From contig JAHHSA010000005.1 of NCBI GenBank assembly GCA_020025475.1, forward strand, positions 1 to 64,000: a stretch of 64,000 nucleotides of DNA, read 5' to 3'. The notes under the pieces were generated by a model. The model did no database searches. It was not told the origin of the DNA and saw only the letters and a list, made by a program, of their open reading frames with translations. Made by a program: the position numbers and the translations under genes. The DNA is from Oscillibacter sp. GTDB taxonomy: Bacteria; Bacillota; Clostridia; Oscillospirales; Oscillospiraceae. Numbering within the stretch: position 1 is the first letter of the stretch; every line of letters starts with the position of its first letter. Below, piece by piece: positions 36,022 to 46,936 of this stretch.

Positions 36022-37338
36022 TTGAATTCAGTTGCTGACGTATGGGAAAACGTCCTGACCCAGCTGAAAGGGGAGCTTTCTGAGACGACCATCGCCACCT
36101 GGTTCGATGAACTGGAAGCCGTGGACATCCAGGGCAACACTTTTATTCTCCACTGTGCCAACGACTTCAAGAAGGGCTACATTGAGTCCCTGTTTTTGAA
36201 GAACATCAAGGCCTCCCTTCACGATATTTTCTCCACTGATTTTGAGGTGCAAATCCTTGATGATCAGGCTTTCGATGAATTCAGCGGCAAAAGTCCGAAA
36301 AAACAGAGTGATCGCTTCACCTCTGATGAATTCACCTTCGACACTTTCGTGGTCGGTCCCTCCAACAAACTGGCATATGCCGCATCCGTAGCAGTGGCAG
36401 AACATCCTGCCCAGAATTACAACCCCTTGCTGATTTATGGCGACTCCGGTCTGGGAAAAACCCACCTGCTGTATGCCATTGCCAACGTCATTCGCAAGAA
36501 TGATCCTCGTTCCAAGATCGTCTACATCAAGGGCGATGACTTTATCAATGAGTTTATTGAACTGATCCGTGCCGGTCGCGGCAACGAATTCCGCGCCAAA
36601 TATCGGGAAGCGGATCTTCTGCTGGTGGACGACGTCCAGTTTGTCGCCGGCAAGGAGCAGGTGCAGAATGAATTCTTCCACACCTTCAATACGCTCTATG
36701 AATCCGGCCGCCAGATCGTCCTAACCTCGGACCGTCCCCCCTCTGAGATGACGCTGCTGGATGATCGCCTGCGGACCCGTTTTGAATGGGGTCTGCTGGT
36801 GGATGTTGCGCCCCCCGACTTTGAAACCCGTGTGGCCATTGTAAAAAACAAAGCCGCCCTGCTGGGAATGGAGCTCCCCGACAAGATTTCTTTCTATATT
36901 GCGGAAAACGTCACTGCCAACGTACGGCAACTGGAAGGTACCATCAACAAAATCCTGGCCTACAAGGATTTGCTGGGTAATGATGCCGACGAAGAGACCG
37001 TCACCCGTGCCATGCAGGATATTCTGAAGCGGAGCAATGAATATATTCCCACACCAGAATCCATCCTGGACTACATCTCCAAGTTCTACAATTTGGAATT
37101 GAGCGTCATTAAGGGGCAGCAGCGCATCCGGGATGCCGTAGCCGCCCGTCAAATTGCCATGTATCTGATCCGCAGCATGACCAACCTGTCTCTGGACGAC
37201 ATTGGCAAACAGTTTGACAACCGAGATCACTCCACTGTCCTCTACTCCATTCAGCAGGTAGAAAAGAAGATGAAAAAGAACCCGGCTTTCGCCGAAACCG
37301 TGAAAGAAATTAAGACAAATATCAACTCCAAACGCTGA
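36022..37338 (+). CDS. dnaA: Chromosomal replication initiator DnaA
   Basis: 438 aa, four domains: DnaB-interacting domain I (1-80), a short linker domain II, AAA+ domain III with Walker A GDSGLGKTH (140-148) and LLLVDDVQFVAGKE (Walker B, then sensor), and DNA-binding domain IV ending QFDNRDHSTVLYSIQQVEKK, where DHSTV reads the DnaA box. TTG start at 36022 after GAGAGGTG. It melts oriC and recruits DnaD, DnaC and helicase, two of which (dnaD, dnaC) are at the left end of this window. Confidence 0.97.
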   Translation: MNSVADVWENVLTQLKGELSETTIATWFDELEAVDIQGNTFILHCANDFKKGYIESLFLKNIKASLHDIFSTDFEVQILDDQAFDEFSGKSPKKQSDRFTSDEFTFDTFVVGPSNKLAYAASVAVAEHPAQNYNPLLIYGDSGLGKTHLLYAIANVIRKNDPRSKIVYIKGDDFINEFIELIRAGRGNEFRAKYREADLLLVDDVQFVAGKEQVQNEFFHTFNTLYESGRQIVLTSDRPPSEMTLLDDRLRTRFEWGLLVDVAPPDFETRVAIVKNKAALLGMELPDKISFYIAENVTANVRQLEGTINKILAYKDLLGNDADEETVTRAMQDILKRSNEYIPTPESILDYISKFYNLELSVIKGQQRIRDAVAARQIAMYLIRSMTNLSLDDIGKQFDNRDHSTVLYSIQQVEKKMKKNPAFAETVKEIKTNINSKR

Positions 37339-37584
37339 CGAATTTTCCACATCCGTGGTGGAAAAGGAAAATCTTTGGTGTGGAAAACATTTCTCAAAAA
37401 AATGCTGTGGAAAAGCCACCGAGATCTTCCACATCCCGTGTGGACAAGCAAACCCCTGTCATATCAAGGGTTTCGCCTTTTTTCCACATGAATTTGTTCT
37501 ACCACTGCTTTTTCTAAATAAATATTTCTTTATTTTTTCTATCACCCCTGGAAGTCCATCCTAATTTGAGAGAGGAAGCCAACT
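37339..37584. other. oriC: oriC, dnaA-dnaN part with DnaA boxes and AT-rich element
   Basis: Six sites: TTTTCCACA 37343-37351, TGTGGAAAA 37379-37387, TGTGGAAAA 37406-37414, TCTTCCACA 37425-37433, TGTGGACAA 37439-37447, TTTTCCACA 37480-37488. A very AT-rich stretch at about 37505-37545 (TAAATAAATATTTCTTTATT) is the likely unwinding element. With the upstream cluster this makes a bipartite origin of the Bacillus type. No gene lies here. Confidence 0.9.
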
Positions 37585-38700
37585 ATGATCAAATTTTCCT
37601 GCGAGAAAGCTCTTCTGCAAAACGCAATTTCAGTTTGCAGCCGAGCAGTTGCTCAAAAAAGCTCGATTCCCGCTTTGGAAGGTCTGCTGCTCCATGTTGG
37701 AGATCAGCTGACAGTTTCCGGTTACAACATGCAAACCGGCATCCGCACCAAAGTTTCCGCTGACATCAGCGAATCGGGCGAAATTGTATTAAACGCCCGC
37801 CTCCTGGGCGATATTATCCGGCGGATGCCGGACGATATCATCACTTTCTATGCAGATGAGAAATTGATGGTCCATCTGACTTGCGGTGACGCCGCTTTCG
37901 ACATTTTGGGCCTATCCGCCACCGATTACCCTGATTTGCCCGAGGTTGAAGACGAATATTCTGTCTCCATACAGCAGAAAACCCTGCGGTCTATGATTGA
38001 AGAAACTTCTTTTGCCGTCTCAACCAACGAAAGCCGCCCTGTTCACACCGGTGCCCTGTTTGAAATCAACGAAAAGGGCCTGACCATGGTCGCTGTAGAC
38101 GGTTTCCGCCTGGCCATTCGCCGGGAACCCTTGGAAAAGGTAGACGGCGGCGCATTTTCTTTCGTTGCACCCGGTTTTGCACTGACTGAAGTCAAAAATA
38201 TTTGCGGTGATGTGGAGGAATCTGCAGCTTTTACCCTTGGCAAACGCCATATTTTGTTTGAAATTGGCTCCACAGAGCTGATTTGCCGCCGCCTGGAAGG
38301 GGAATTTTTGGATTACAAGAATGCAATCCCTCGAAAAAACCCCATTTCTGTCATTGCAGACACAAAATCTCTGATTAACAGCATTGATCGTGTCTCCGTG
38401 GTCATCTCCGAAAAGCTGAAAAGCCCGGTTCGCTGCGTCTTTGAGCACGATAAAGTCCGTCTGTCTGCCAAAACAGGAAACGGTGAGGCAAAGGACATCT
38501 GCCACCTGGCCGGTGACGGCCAGAATTTGGAAATTGGCTTTAACAACCGCTATCTGATGGAAGCCCTGCGCTATGCTCCAGCCGACACCGTGAAAATAGA
38601 GTTGAATACCGGAGTCTCCCCCGCCATTATTGTTCCCGTTGATGGGGAGGAAAACTTCCTGTACATGGTACTGCCGGTGCGCCTGAAATCTTCCGATTAA
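37585..38700 (+). CDS. dnaN: DNA polymerase III beta sliding clamp
   Basis: 371 aa, normal length for three repeated clamp domains. N-terminus [22 protein letters not shown]; middle includes the hydrophobic cleft region and ...[12 protein letters not shown]-terminus ends LPVRLKSSD, the clamp hallmark (PVR/MRL end). The dimer ring tethers DNA polymerase to its template. It sits between the origin and the S4 gene. GAGAGGAAG precedes the ATG. Confidence 0.96.
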   Translation: MIKFSCEKALLQNAISVCSRAVAQKSSIPALEGLLLHVGDQLTVSGYNMQTGIRTKVSADISESGEIVLNARLLGDIIRRMPDDIITFYADEKLMVHLTCGDAAFDILGLSATDYPDLPEVEDEYSVSIQQKTLRSMIEETSFAVSTNESRPVHTGALFEINEKGLTMVAVDGFRLAIRREPLEKVDGGAFSFVAPGFALTEVKNICGDVEESAAFTLGKRHILFEIGSTELICRRLEGEFLDYKNAIPRKNPISVIADTKSLINSIDRVSVVISEKLKSPVRCVFEHDKVRLSAKTGNGEAKDICHLAGDGQNLEIGFNNRYLMEALRYAPADTVKIELNTGVSPAIIVPVDGEENFLYMVLPVRLKSSD

Positions 38701-38711
38701 GAGGAAAATCT

Positions 38712-38927
38712 ATGAAAACCATTGAAATTCATACCGAATTTATCAAATTACAGGACCTGTTGAAGTTTGCTAATCTGGTGGAATCCGGCGGAATCGCCAA
38801 GGAACTCATTCAGAATGGTGAAGTCCAGGTTAATGGAGAGGTCTGTACCATGCGGGGCAAAAAAATCCGCCCCGGGGATGATGTCCTCTTTGATGGCCAG
38901 CATCTGACAGTTTCCTATGCGGATTGA
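38712..38927 (+). CDS. S4-domain RNA-binding protein (YaaA/RlbA-like)
   Basis: 71 aa. An S4 RNA-binding fold is seen in [36 protein letters not shown]. It is the conserved small gene between dnaN and recF in Firmicutes. It probably binds RNA or ribosomes, but its role is poorly known. It overlaps recF by 11 nt, so the two are translationally coupled. Confidence 0.9.
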   Translation: MKTIEIHTEFIKLQDLLKFANLVESGGIAKELIQNGEVQVNGEVCTMRGKKIRPGDDVLFDGQHLTVSYAD

Positions 38928-40017
38928 ATGCTTAGAGCTGGACCATTTTCGGAACTATGCTTCCCAAACTGTGGAGTTTGACCCAAAATGCAATGTGATT
39001 TTTGGGGAAAATGCACAGGGCAAAACCAATTTACTGGAGGCAATTGTCTATCTGTCCTGCGGCAAATCCCCCAGGGCAAGAACGGATCGGGAAATGATCG
39101 CTTTTGATCAGCCCTCAGCCCGGATGACAGTCCAGGCATTTGCCCGTGACCGGAATTTTCGGGTTCAGGTGGACCTTTTTCGAGGAAAGCGGCGAAAAAT
39201 GACGGTGAATCAGGTAACTGTGAAGAACAGCACAGATCTGAGCCAGGTCTATCAGACCGTATTTTTCTGTCCGGAGGATCTGGATCTGATCCGGGCAGGC
39301 GCTGCCGAGCGGCGAAAATTTATGGATACGGCTCTTTGCCAGCTGCGGCCACGCTATGCTGCGACCCTGGCGGCATATCACCGGACTTACGAGCATAAAA
39401 CCAGAATTTTACGGGATTCCGAAGAGCGGCCGGATCTGCTGGACGCTCTTCCGGAATTCAATGAGCAGTTGGTGCGCTACGGTGCAGTGCTGATCCACTA
39501 TCGGTATCAGTTTGCCAGACGGCTGGAAGAATATGCGGCTGCCAACCACCGGGAATGTTCCGGCGGACGGGAACAGCTTGGGCTTTTTTATCAGACGGTG
39601 TCTAATGTGAATCCAGCTGGAAAAGTGACGGAAATTGCTGAACAACTGCGAATTCATATGGAAAAGCACCAGATTGCGGAACGTGCATCCCGCTTGTGTC
39701 TGTCCGGCCCCCACAAGGACGACCTGTTGGTAACCATTAATGGACGGGAGGCAAAGCTCTATTCTTCCCAGGGGCAGACCCGGACGGCAGCCCTTTCCAT
39801 GAAGCTTGCAGAGCGGGAAATTTACAAAAATGTCACCGGAGAATACCCGGTTTTGCTGCTGGACGATGTACTGTCCGAGTTGGACCCCCGACGGCAGGAA
39901 TTTGTGCTGAACCGCATCGCCGGCGGCCAGGTGTTCATCACCTGCTGCGAGGATGACCGCCTTCCCCAGATGTTGGGAGGCAAGGTGCTGCATGTTGCCA
40001 ATGGACAGATGGTTTAA
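38917..40017 (+). CDS. recF: DNA replication/repair protein RecF
   Basis: 366 aa. Begins [21 protein letters not shown]; Walker [14 protein letters not shown] signature LSGPHKDDL; Walker [13 protein letters not shown]. RecF loads RecA at gaps with RecO and RecR. It overlaps the S4 gene. A one-mismatch parS-like site (40024) lies 6 bp after its stop. Confidence 0.96.
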   Translation: MRIECLELDHFRNYASQTVEFDPKCNVIFGENAQGKTNLLEAIVYLSCGKSPRARTDREMIAFDQPSARMTVQAFARDRNFRVQVDLFRGKRRKMTVNQVTVKNSTDLSQVYQTVFFCPEDLDLIRAGAAERRKFMDTALCQLRPRYAATLAAYHRTYEHKTRILRDSEERPDLLDALPEFNEQLVRYGAVLIHYRYQFARRLEEYAAANHRECSGGREQLGLFYQTVSNVNPAGKVTEIAEQLRIHMEKHQIAERASRLCLSGPHKDDLLVTINGREAKLYSSQGQTRTAALSMKLAEREIYKNVTGEYPVLLLDDVLSELDPRRQEFVLNRIAGGQVFITCCEDDRLPQMLGGKVLHVANGQMV

Positions 40018-40023
40018 TTTCAT

Positions 40024-40039
40024 TGTTTCATGTGAAACA
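40024..40039. other. Near-consensus parS-like site
   Basis: TGTTTCATGTGAAACA differs from consensus by one base (T for C at the centre), between recF and remB. It may be a weak ParB site near oriC. Confidence 0.55.
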
Positions 40040-40092
40040 GCGAATGAATAAATATACATTTTAAAATGAGTGGAAGATGGAGGGAAAAATGT

Positions 40093-40359
40093 ATGTATTT
40101 GCACCTTGGACAAAATGAAATCGTCTCCGAACACCGCGTTATCGGAATTTTCGATTTGGACAAGTGCAGCTACGACAAACGGACGCGAGAGTATCTGACC
40201 GCGGCTGAATCAGAAGGCGTGGTGCTGGATGTGTCCGGCGATATTCCAAAATCCTTTGTGGTCTGTGATCACCCCTATCACCCACAGATTGTTTATCTCT
40301 GTCAGCTCAACTCCACCACTCTGCAAAAGCGTGCTGAGAGCACAAAGATGGAATTATAA
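40093..40359 (+). CDS. remB: RemB/YaaB-like DUF370-type regulator
   Basis: 88 aa from the ATG at 40093, 8 nt after GGAGGG. MYLHLGQNEIVSEHRVIGIFDLDKCS is the start of the RemB family; the same position between recF and gyrB occurs in Bacillus. RemB relates to RemA, a DNA-binding regulator of matrix genes. A leader of 101 bp to gyrB has no strong terminator, so gyrB is likely partly co-transcribed. Confidence 0.85.
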   Translation: MYLHLGQNEIVSEHRVIGIFDLDKCSYDKRTREYLTAAESEGVVLDVSGDIPKSFVVCDHPYHPQIVYLCQLNSTTLQKRAESTKMEL

Positions 40360-40460
40360 GCTGAACTTATATTATTTGAGATCCTCAGGGCAAGGAGAAG
40401 CGGACCGGAGATTGCTTCCAGTCCGGCTCTCTTTGTCTTGATAACGGAAGGAGTACCTAC

Positions 40461-42422
40461 ATGGCAGAAAATGAAATCCTCATGAGCTCCCAGACGGAGC
40501 ACGAGTATGATGCAGCTGAGATTCAGGTGCTGGAGGGCCTGGAGGCCGTTCGGAAGCGTCCCGGTATGTATATCGGTTCCACATCCCTCTCCGGTCTGCA
40601 TCATCTGGTTTATGAGATCGTGGATAACGCCATCGACGAAGCTCTGGCTGGCTACTGCACGGAGATCACTGTGCAGATCAACGAGGGCGACATCATCACC
40701 GTTGTGGATAACGGCCGCGGCATTCCCGTGGATATCCAGGCTCAGACCGATAAGGCCGCTCTGGAAGTGGTCTTTACTGTGCTTCACGCCGGCGGAAAGT
40801 TTGGTGGTGGCGGCTATAAGGTCTCCGGCGGCCTGCATGGCGTGGGCGCCAGCGTGGTCAACGCACTGTCTGAGTGGCTGACGGTTCAGGTCCACCGGGA
40901 TGGCAAAATCTATGAAATGAAGTTTTCCCGCGGACATGTTACTGAGGAAATGACAGTGGTTGGCACAACAGACCACACCGGTACCACAGTTACCTTCAAG
41001 CCTGACCCTGAGATGTTTGAGGATACGGTCTATAACTTTGATACGCTGGCCACTCGTATGCAGGAGGAGGCTTTCCTCAACGCCGGTTTGCGCATCACCA
41101 TTGCCGATCTGCGTTCCTCCTCTGCTGAGAAAGAGGAGAAGGACCGTTTCCGTTCCATGTGCTACAAGGGCGGCATCAGGGAGTTTGTCACTTGGCTGAA
41201 TAAGCGCAAGGATGTGCTGCACAAGGATGTCATCTACATGACAGGACAGAAGGACGACGCCATTGCAGAGATTGCCATGCAGTATCATGACGGCTACAAT
41301 GAGACCATTATCTCATTTGCCAACAATGTTCGCACCCCTGAGGGCGGTATGCACGAGGAAGGTTTTAGGAGGGCTCTCACCAACGTGCTCAATAACTACG
41401 GCCGCCGTATCAAGATGCTCAAGGACGACGAAAAGATCTCTGGCGAGGACTGCCGCGAGGGTCTGACGTGTGTGATTTCCGTGAAGCTGACGGAGGCACA
41501 GTTTGAGGGGCAGACAAAGGCGAAGCTGGGTAACAGCGAGATCCGGACACTGGTCAACGCCATGGTTGCCGAGCGGCTGGACACCTTCCTGGAGGAGAAT
41601 CCTCAGGTGGGACGCATGATTCTGGATAAGGCACTTACCGCTAACCGCGCACGTGAGGCTGCCAAGAAGGCCCGTGAGTCCGTCCGCCGCAAAACCGCCC
41701 TGGGCGGCGCGGCAATGCCTGACAAGCTCCGCGACTGCAACGAGGTGAACCCGGAGCTCACCGAGCTGTATATCGTCGAGGGTGACTCCGCAGGCGGCTC
41801 TGCTACCGAGGGCCGTGACTCACGCTTTCAGGCCATTCTTCCCCTGTGGGGTAAGATGCTGAACGTGGAGAAGGCGCGTGCTGATAAGGTCTATTCCAAC
41901 GAAAAGCTGCAGCCCGTCATTGTGGCACTGGGTGCCGGTATCGGCGAGGAGTTCGATCTGAACAAGCTTCGGTATCACAAAATTGTCATTATGGCGGATG
42001 CCGATGTGGACGGCGCTCATATCCGGACGCTGCTTCTCACCTTCTTCTTCCGCTTTATGCGGCCTTTGATCGAGATGGGCTATGTCTATTCCGCTGTGCC
42101 TCCGCTGTACAAGCTGACCCGGGGCAAGCAGACCCGTGTGGCCTATTCCGACGAGGAGCGCAACCGGATTGCCGCCGAGATGCGGGGCGACAACCCAAAT
42201 GCAAAGGTGGATATCAACCGCTATAAGGGCCTTGGTGAGATGGACGCCCACGAGCTGTGGGATACCACCATGGACCCAGAAAAGCGCACGCTGCGTCGGA
42301 TTACTCTGGATGACGCCGTGGCAGCTGACGAGACCTTCACCGTTCTCATGGGCGAGAAGGTGGAACCCCGTAAGGAATTTATCGAGAAAAATGCGCAGTA
42401 TGCGGAAAACCTGGATTACTAA
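40461..42422 (+). CDS. gyrB: DNA gyrase subunit B
   Basis: 653 aa, typical. GHKL ATPase N-domain (EIVDNAIDEALAGYC, DNGRGIPVDIQ, GGKFGGGGYKVSGGLHGVG), transducer, Toprim domain (YIVEGDSAGGSATEGRD, MADADVDGAHIRTLLLTF), C-terminal ...YKGLGEMDAHELWDTTMDP. With GyrA it introduces negative supercoils using ATP. GGAAGGAG precedes the ATG. A lipoprotein gene separates it from gyrA by unusual insertion. Confidence 0.97.
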   Translation: MAENEILMSSQTEHEYDAAEIQVLEGLEAVRKRPGMYIGSTSLSGLHHLVYEIVDNAIDEALAGYCTEITVQINEGDIITVVDNGRGIPVDIQAQTDKAALEVVFTVLHAGGKFGGGGYKVSGGLHGVGASVVNALSEWLTVQVHRDGKIYEMKFSRGHVTEEMTVVGTTDHTGTTVTFKPDPEMFEDTVYNFDTLATRMQEEAFLNAGLRITIADLRSSSAEKEEKDRFRSMCYKGGIREFVTWLNKRKDVLHKDVIYMTGQKDDAIAEIAMQYHDGYNETIISFANNVRTPEGGMHEEGFRRALTNVLNNYGRRIKMLKDDEKISGEDCREGLTCVISVKLTEAQFEGQTKAKLGNSEIRTLVNAMVAERLDTFLEENPQVGRMILDKALTANRAREAAKKARESVRRKTALGGAAMPDKLRDCNEVNPELTELYIVEGDSAGGSATEGRDSRFQAILPLWGKMLNVEKARADKVYSNEKLQPVIVALGAGIGEEFDLNKLRYHKIVIMADADVDGAHIRTLLLTFFFRFMRPLIEMGYVYSAVPPLYKLTRGKQTRVAYSDEERNRIAAEMRGDNPNAKVDINRYKGLGEMDAHELWDTTMDPEKRTLRRITLDDAVAADETFTVLMGEKVEPRKEFIEKNAQYAENLDY

Positions 42423-42432
42423 GGTGCATCCG

Positions 42433-43185
42433 ATGAAAAACGTCAGGTTTTTCCTGGTTTCAGCTCTGCTGGCTGTCCTGGTTACCGGCTGCGGCGCAGA
42501 GCATCCGGCAGTTGCGGATACAGATGATGCGTCAGAGCTTACCCGTACGGCCTTCAAAAGGGCTTTGGAGCGGCTGGAAGCAGATGGCGTTTACCCGGAC
42601 GGTGTCCACAATGAGGGCATGGGCTTTCCTGGTATGGATGATCGGACGCATTATGTGGATCAGTATGCCATTCTGGATGTGGACAGCGACGGGAAAGAAG
42701 AGCTGCTGATTCAGCATGGCGATGACTGCATGGCAGGTATGTTTCTGGACGTCTACGGGTACGACACGGAAAAAAGCGCGTTCTGCAAGGAACTCTCCCA
42801 GTGGCCTGCTGTGACCTTCTATGATGGAACGGCCAAAGCGCAGGCCTCCCATAACCACACCAGCGGGGAACTGTTCCCGTACGAACTGTGGATCTATAAC
42901 GAAGAGCAGGACCGCTATGAATGTCAGGGCGGCGTCTACAGCATGACCCGTGACATTGTGGAGCAGATGGAGGGAGGGACGTATCCGGAAGAGGCGGATC
43001 GGAGCAAAACCGGCACCGTCTACTTCCTCTACGGGCCCAACGAGACCATGGAGTCTGCCAGCCCCGCGGATGAGCAGGACTACCTGAATTGGGAATCGGA
43101 GTTCTTTCCAGAAGACACGGAAGTAACCCCCGAGTGGAAGAATATCCAGGTTCCCATATACGATTCCCATGAGAATCCTGCGTGA
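42433..43185 (+). CDS. Unknown lipoprotein between gyrB and gyrA
   Basis: 250 aa from the ATG at 42433. A signal peptide ends in the lipobox LVTGC (Cys20), so it is predicted to be lipid-anchored outside the cell. It includes AILDVDSDGKEELLIQ, a short DxDxDG calcium-loop-like sequence often found in extracellular proteins. No recognised domain otherwise. Starts 10 nt after gyrB and ends 39 nt before gyrA, so it is co-transcribed with gyrase. Confidence 0.82.
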   Translation: MKNVRFFLVSALLAVLVTGCGAEHPAVADTDDASELTRTAFKRALERLEADGVYPDGVHNEGMGFPGMDDRTHYVDQYAILDVDSDGKEELLIQHGDDCMAGMFLDVYGYDTEKSAFCKELSQWPAVTFYDGTAKAQASHNHTSGELFPYELWIYNEEQDRYECQGGVYSMTRDIVEQMEGGTYPEEADRSKTGTVYFLYGPNETMESASPADEQDYLNWESEFFPEDTEVTPEWKNIQVPIYDSHENPA

Positions 43186-43224
43186 AATGAAGCACTTTAC
43201 CCACATAAGAAAGGCTATGAATAT

Positions 43225-45750
43225 ATGAGTAAAAAACCACAGTATGATCCCGAAGAAATTCGGTATCCTGAACAGAAAATCGTCACCTCTCCCCTGGTGC
43301 CGGAGATGGAGAAGAGCTACATTGAGTATGCCATGAGCGTCATCAAAGGCCGTGCCCTGCCTGACGTCCGTGACGGCCTGAAGCCCGTGCATCGCCGTAT
43401 TCTCTATGCCATGTACGAGGAGGGCCTGACCCACGATAAGGCGTTCAAGAAGTCTGCTACCTGCGTGGGTATCGTGCTGGGTAAGTATCACCCCCACGGC
43501 GACCAGTCCGTCTATGATGCCCTGGTCCGTATGGCCCAGAGCTTCTCCATGCGCTATATGCTGGTGGATGGTCACGGTAACTTCGGTTCCATCGACGGTG
43601 ACCCCGCCGCTGCCTACCGTTACACTGAGGCACGTCTTTCCAAGATCTCCAATGAGATGCTGCGGGATATTGAGAAAGAAACGGTCAACTGGGACCCCAA
43701 CTTTGACGAGAACTATAAGGAGCCCCGCGTCCTCCCCTCCCGCTTCCCCAACCTGCTGGTCAACGGATCTTCCGGTATCGCCGTTGGTATGGCTACCAAT
43801 ATTCCGCCCCACAACCTGACCGAGGTCATCAATGCTACCATCTGTGTGCTGGATGATCCAGAGGCCACCTTGTCCGACCTGATGCAGTATATCAAGGGAC
43901 CGGACTTCCCAACCAGAGGCATCATTATGGGCCGCTCCGGCATTCGGGCTGCCTATGCCACAGGCCGGGGCCGTGTCATTGTCCGTGCCAGGCACGAGTT
44001 TGAGGAGTTTGGCAATAACCGGACCCGGATCGTTATTACCGAGATTCCCTATATGGTCAATAAGCGGATGCTCATCAAAAACATGGCTGACCAGGTGGAG
44101 GATAAGCGGCTGGAGGGCATCTCCGGTATCCGGGATGAGTCTGACCGCAACGGTATGCGCATTGTCATTGAACTCAAGCGTGATGCCAACCCGCAGGTGG
44201 TGCTGAACCGTCTATTTGCCCAGACTCAGCTGCAAACTACCTTTGCCATCAATATGCTGGCTCTGGTCAATGATCAGTCCCAGCCAAAAATCCTGTCGCT
44301 GCGGGAGATCCTGGACGAGTACATCGCCTTCCAGAAAGAGATCATCACCCGCCGCACCCAGTTCGATCTGCGCAAGGCCCAGGAGCGGGCACATCTGCTG
44401 GAAGGCCTGCTGATCGCACAGGATAACATCGATGAAGTGATCAAAATTATTCGCTCCAGCTATGACAATGCAAAGGAGAACCTGATGGAACGCTTCGGCC
44501 TGGACGATGTGCAGGCCCAGGCCATCTGCGATATGCGCCTGATTTCTCTCCAGGGGCTCAACCGGGAGAAACTGGAAAGCGAGTACAAGGAGCTGGAGAA
44601 AAAGATCGCCTACTTCCAGAAGCTGCTCTCCGATGAAGATATGCTGCGCGGCGTCCTGAAGGACGAACTGATTGCCATCCGCGACAAATACGGCGACGAC
44701 CGCATCACCGAAATTCAGGAGATCGAAGACGAGATCGACATTGAGGATCTGATCGAGGAAGAGGAGTGCGTCTTTACACTGACCCAGGCCGGCTACATCA
44801 AGCGGACTCCTGTCAGTGAATACACCGCCCAGTCCAAGGGCGGCATGGGCAAGAAGGGGATTACCACCCGGGACGAAGACGTCGTTGCGGATGTGTTCAC
44901 CGCTTCCACCCATGATTATCTGCTTTTCTTCACTGACACTGGCAAAGTGTACCGTAAGAAGGGCTATCAGATCCCTGAGAGCGGCAAGGCTGCCAAGGGA
45001 ACCAACATTGTCAATATTCTGCAGGTGGAGCCGGACGAGAAGGTCCAGACCATGATCCACACCCGCACCATGGATATGGAGGAAAAAGACGGGCATTACC
45101 TGGTGATGATCACGCGGAATGGTACGGTGAAGCGTCTGCCTGTCTCCGCTTTGAAGAATATCCGTCAGAACGGCATCCGGGCCCTGAGTCTGGACGAGGG
45201 AGACCAGCTGATTACCGTGCGGGAGACAGATGGTCAGCAGAACATCCTGATTGCCACCCACGATGGTCAGGCCATCTGCTTTGACGAGAATGACGTCCGT
45301 CCCATGGGCCGGACCGCTGTTGGCGTCCGTGGAATCCGTCTTCGTAAGGGCGACTACGTGGTGGGCGCTGCCCGTGCTAAGGAGGGCCACGAGGTTCTCT
45401 CCATCACCGAAAAAGGTTATGGTAAGAGGACGCCCGTGGAGGAGTACCGTATCACCAATCGCGGCGGTGTCGGTATCAAAAACTACGCCATTACGGAAAA
45501 GACCGGCCCTGTGGTAGGCATTAAGGTGGTGGACGGCTCCGAGGACCTGCTGCTGGTGACCCAGACAGGCATCATGATCCGTACTCATGCAGACACCATT
45601 CGTACCTGTGGCCGCGCAACCCAGGGCATCATCGTGATGCGCTTTAAAGAAGAGGGAGACCAGGTCATTTCCCTGGCTCTGGCAGACCGGGAAGATGACA
45701 CGGAATCTGTTGCAGAAGCGACTGTGGAAACCACTGAAACGATGGAATAA
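43225..45750 (+). CDS. gyrA: DNA gyrase subunit A
   Basis: 841 aa. Starts with ...[37 protein letters not shown], then [22 protein letters not shown] with the quinolone-resistance region and catalytic Tyr ([11 protein letters not shown]). The C-terminal beta-pinwheel has the gyrA-box-like repeats ([32 protein letters not shown]). An acidic tail rich in Glu and Thr ends the protein. The Ser/Asp positions in HGDQSVYD are wild-type-like. AAGAAAGG precedes the ATG. Confidence 0.97.
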   Translation: MSKKPQYDPEEIRYPEQKIVTSPLVPEMEKSYIEYAMSVIKGRALPDVRDGLKPVHRRILYAMYEEGLTHDKAFKKSATCVGIVLGKYHPHGDQSVYDALVRMAQSFSMRYMLVDGHGNFGSIDGDPAAAYRYTEARLSKISNEMLRDIEKETVNWDPNFDENYKEPRVLPSRFPNLLVNGSSGIAVGMATNIPPHNLTEVINATICVLDDPEATLSDLMQYIKGPDFPTRGIIMGRSGIRAAYATGRGRVIVRARHEFEEFGNNRTRIVITEIPYMVNKRMLIKNMADQVEDKRLEGISGIRDESDRNGMRIVIELKRDANPQVVLNRLFAQTQLQTTFAINMLALVNDQSQPKILSLREILDEYIAFQKEIITRRTQFDLRKAQERAHLLEGLLIAQDNIDEVIKIIRSSYDNAKENLMERFGLDDVQAQAICDMRLISLQGLNREKLESEYKELEKKIAYFQKLLSDEDMLRGVLKDELIAIRDKYGDDRITEIQEIEDEIDIEDLIEEEECVFTLTQAGYIKRTPVSEYTAQSKGGMGKKGITTRDEDVVADVFTASTHDYLLFFTDTGKVYRKKGYQIPESGKAAKGTNIVNILQVEPDEKVQTMIHTRTMDMEEKDGHYLVMITRNGTVKRLPVSALKNIRQNGIRALSLDEGDQLITVRETDGQQNILIATHDGQAICFDENDVRPMGRTAVGVRGIRLRKGDYVVGAARAKEGHEVLSITEKGYGKRTPVEEYRITNRGGVGIKNYAITEKTGPVVGIKVVDGSEDLLLVTQTGIMIRTHADTIRTCGRATQGIIVMRFKEEGDQVISLALADREDDTESVAEATVETTETME

Positions 45751-45792
45751 ACGAGAAGATACCCGTATTTTTTGAAAAAAGGAGGAGCCGTC

Positions 45793-46236
45793 ATGCGATC
45801 AGGCATTGACAGACATTCCAACGCCTATTTGCAGCAGCTGAAGGAGCAGCGAGGCTTCATGGAAGGTAAAAAACCAGCCATGAATAAAATGATCTGGCTG
45901 CTGCTGATCCCTGTGGCTCTCATTTCCCTATTTCTCATTCCCCCGCTGCTGCCGCTGCTGATCATCGGCGGAGTTGCTTATAGCATCATCAATAAAAAGA
46001 AAAACGGCGGTGCGCAGGAGAGGCATTTGGAGCGGCAGCATCGAAAAAAGAAGGATGAGGATGGGGTGTTCCATGTCACCTCTGCCCCACCGGTGTCGGA
46101 AATCCATGAAAATGATGGCGTCGTGTGGCTGTCAGAGGAAAAACGTCTGGAACAGCTGAAAACTCTGAGAGATGCAGGCATCATTGAACAGGAAGAGTAT
46201 CAGCAGCGGAAAAAACGGATTCATAACGGACCGTGA
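45793..46236 (+). CDS. Membrane protein with C-terminal SHOCT-like domain
   Basis: 147 aa from the ATG at 45793 after AAAGGAGGAG. A basic start (SGIDRHSNAYLQQL), then one or two membrane segments (about 32-65, MIWLLLIPVALISLFLIPPLLPLLIIGGVAY) and a charged tail. The end VWLSEEKRLEQLKTLRDAGIIEQEEYQQRKKRI resembles the short SHOCT domain, often found at the ends of small membrane proteins. Function unknown. It follows gyrA by 42 bp and may share its transcript. Confidence 0.78.
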   Translation: MRSGIDRHSNAYLQQLKEQRGFMEGKKPAMNKMIWLLLIPVALISLFLIPPLLPLLIIGGVAYSIINKKKNGGAQERHLERQHRKKKDEDGVFHVTSAPPVSEIHENDGVVWLSEEKRLEQLKTLRDAGIIEQEEYQQRKKRIHNGP

Positions 46237-46242
46237 CGGGAC

Positions 46243-46271
46243 TCCCCCTGACCGGAAATCGGTCAGGGGGA
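46243..46271 (+). terminator. Hairpin after the SHOCT-like gene
   Basis: TCCCCCTGACCG pairs with CGGTCAGGGGGA around GAAAT. No T run follows, so termination is not certain. Confidence 0.5.
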
Positions 46272-46331
46272 ATCCGTCTGTCCATGAAGAAATAAACGGA
46301 GAGCGGAGGCATAGCGCCTGGGAGTGAATCA

Positions 46332-46778
46332 ATGAAGACTGTAACGATTTATACGGATGGTGCATGCAGCGGTAACCCCGGACCCGGCGGCTGGGGTGCG
46401 ATCCTCATGTATGGAGAGCACCGTAAGGAGCTCTCCGGCGGTGAGAGGCAGACCACCAACAACCGCATGGAGCTTTCCGGTGTCATTACGGCGCTGGAGG
46501 CGCTGAAAGAGCCGTGTACAGTGGAGCTGTACTCGGATTCCAAGTATGTGATCGACGGCCTTGGCAAGGGCTGGGCCAAGGGCTGGCGTGCCAGGGGCTG
46601 GGTAAAAAGCGACAAGAAGCCGGCGCTGAATCCGGATCTCTGGAGTCGTCTGCTGGATTTGACGGAGTACCACACCGTCCATCTGCACTGGGTCAAGGGC
46701 CATGCGGAGAACGAGTTTAACAACAGATGTGATGAACTGGCCGTGGCAGAGAGCCAGAAGTACCGGGAATCCATCTGA
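46332..46778 (+). CDS. rnhA: Ribonuclease HI
   Basis: 148 aa. The catalytic acids are visible: Asp of [15 protein letters not shown], Glu of [12 protein letters not shown], Asp of [10 protein letters not shown] and Asp of RCDELA. The basic protrusion [12 protein letters not shown] is of E. coli type. It removes RNA from RNA-DNA hybrids. It starts after GGGAGTGA, close to gyrase, fitting a replication-linked set. Confidence 0.95.
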   Translation: MKTVTIYTDGACSGNPGPGGWGAILMYGEHRKELSGGERQTTNNRMELSGVITALEALKEPCTVELYSDSKYVIDGLGKGWAKGWRARGWVKSDKKPALNPDLWSRLLDLTEYHTVHLHWVKGHAENEFNNRCDELAVAESQKYRESI

Positions 46779-46936
46779 CATGGAATGATCAGCGGGAGAA
46801 GACCGACCAAACAGCAGATTTACAAACTGTTCACATGCAACTCATAATTCGGCAATGATTATCGGGTATCTTATATATCAAGCAAAGGGTCCTCCCAACC
46901 CGATGCGTTTTCTCCCTCCTAAAACACACACAGCAG

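Noticed and set aside
40360..40460. A terminator or riboswitch in the remB-gyrB gap
   Set aside because: Only a 5-bp stem (CGGAC/GTCCG) without a clear T run; too weak.
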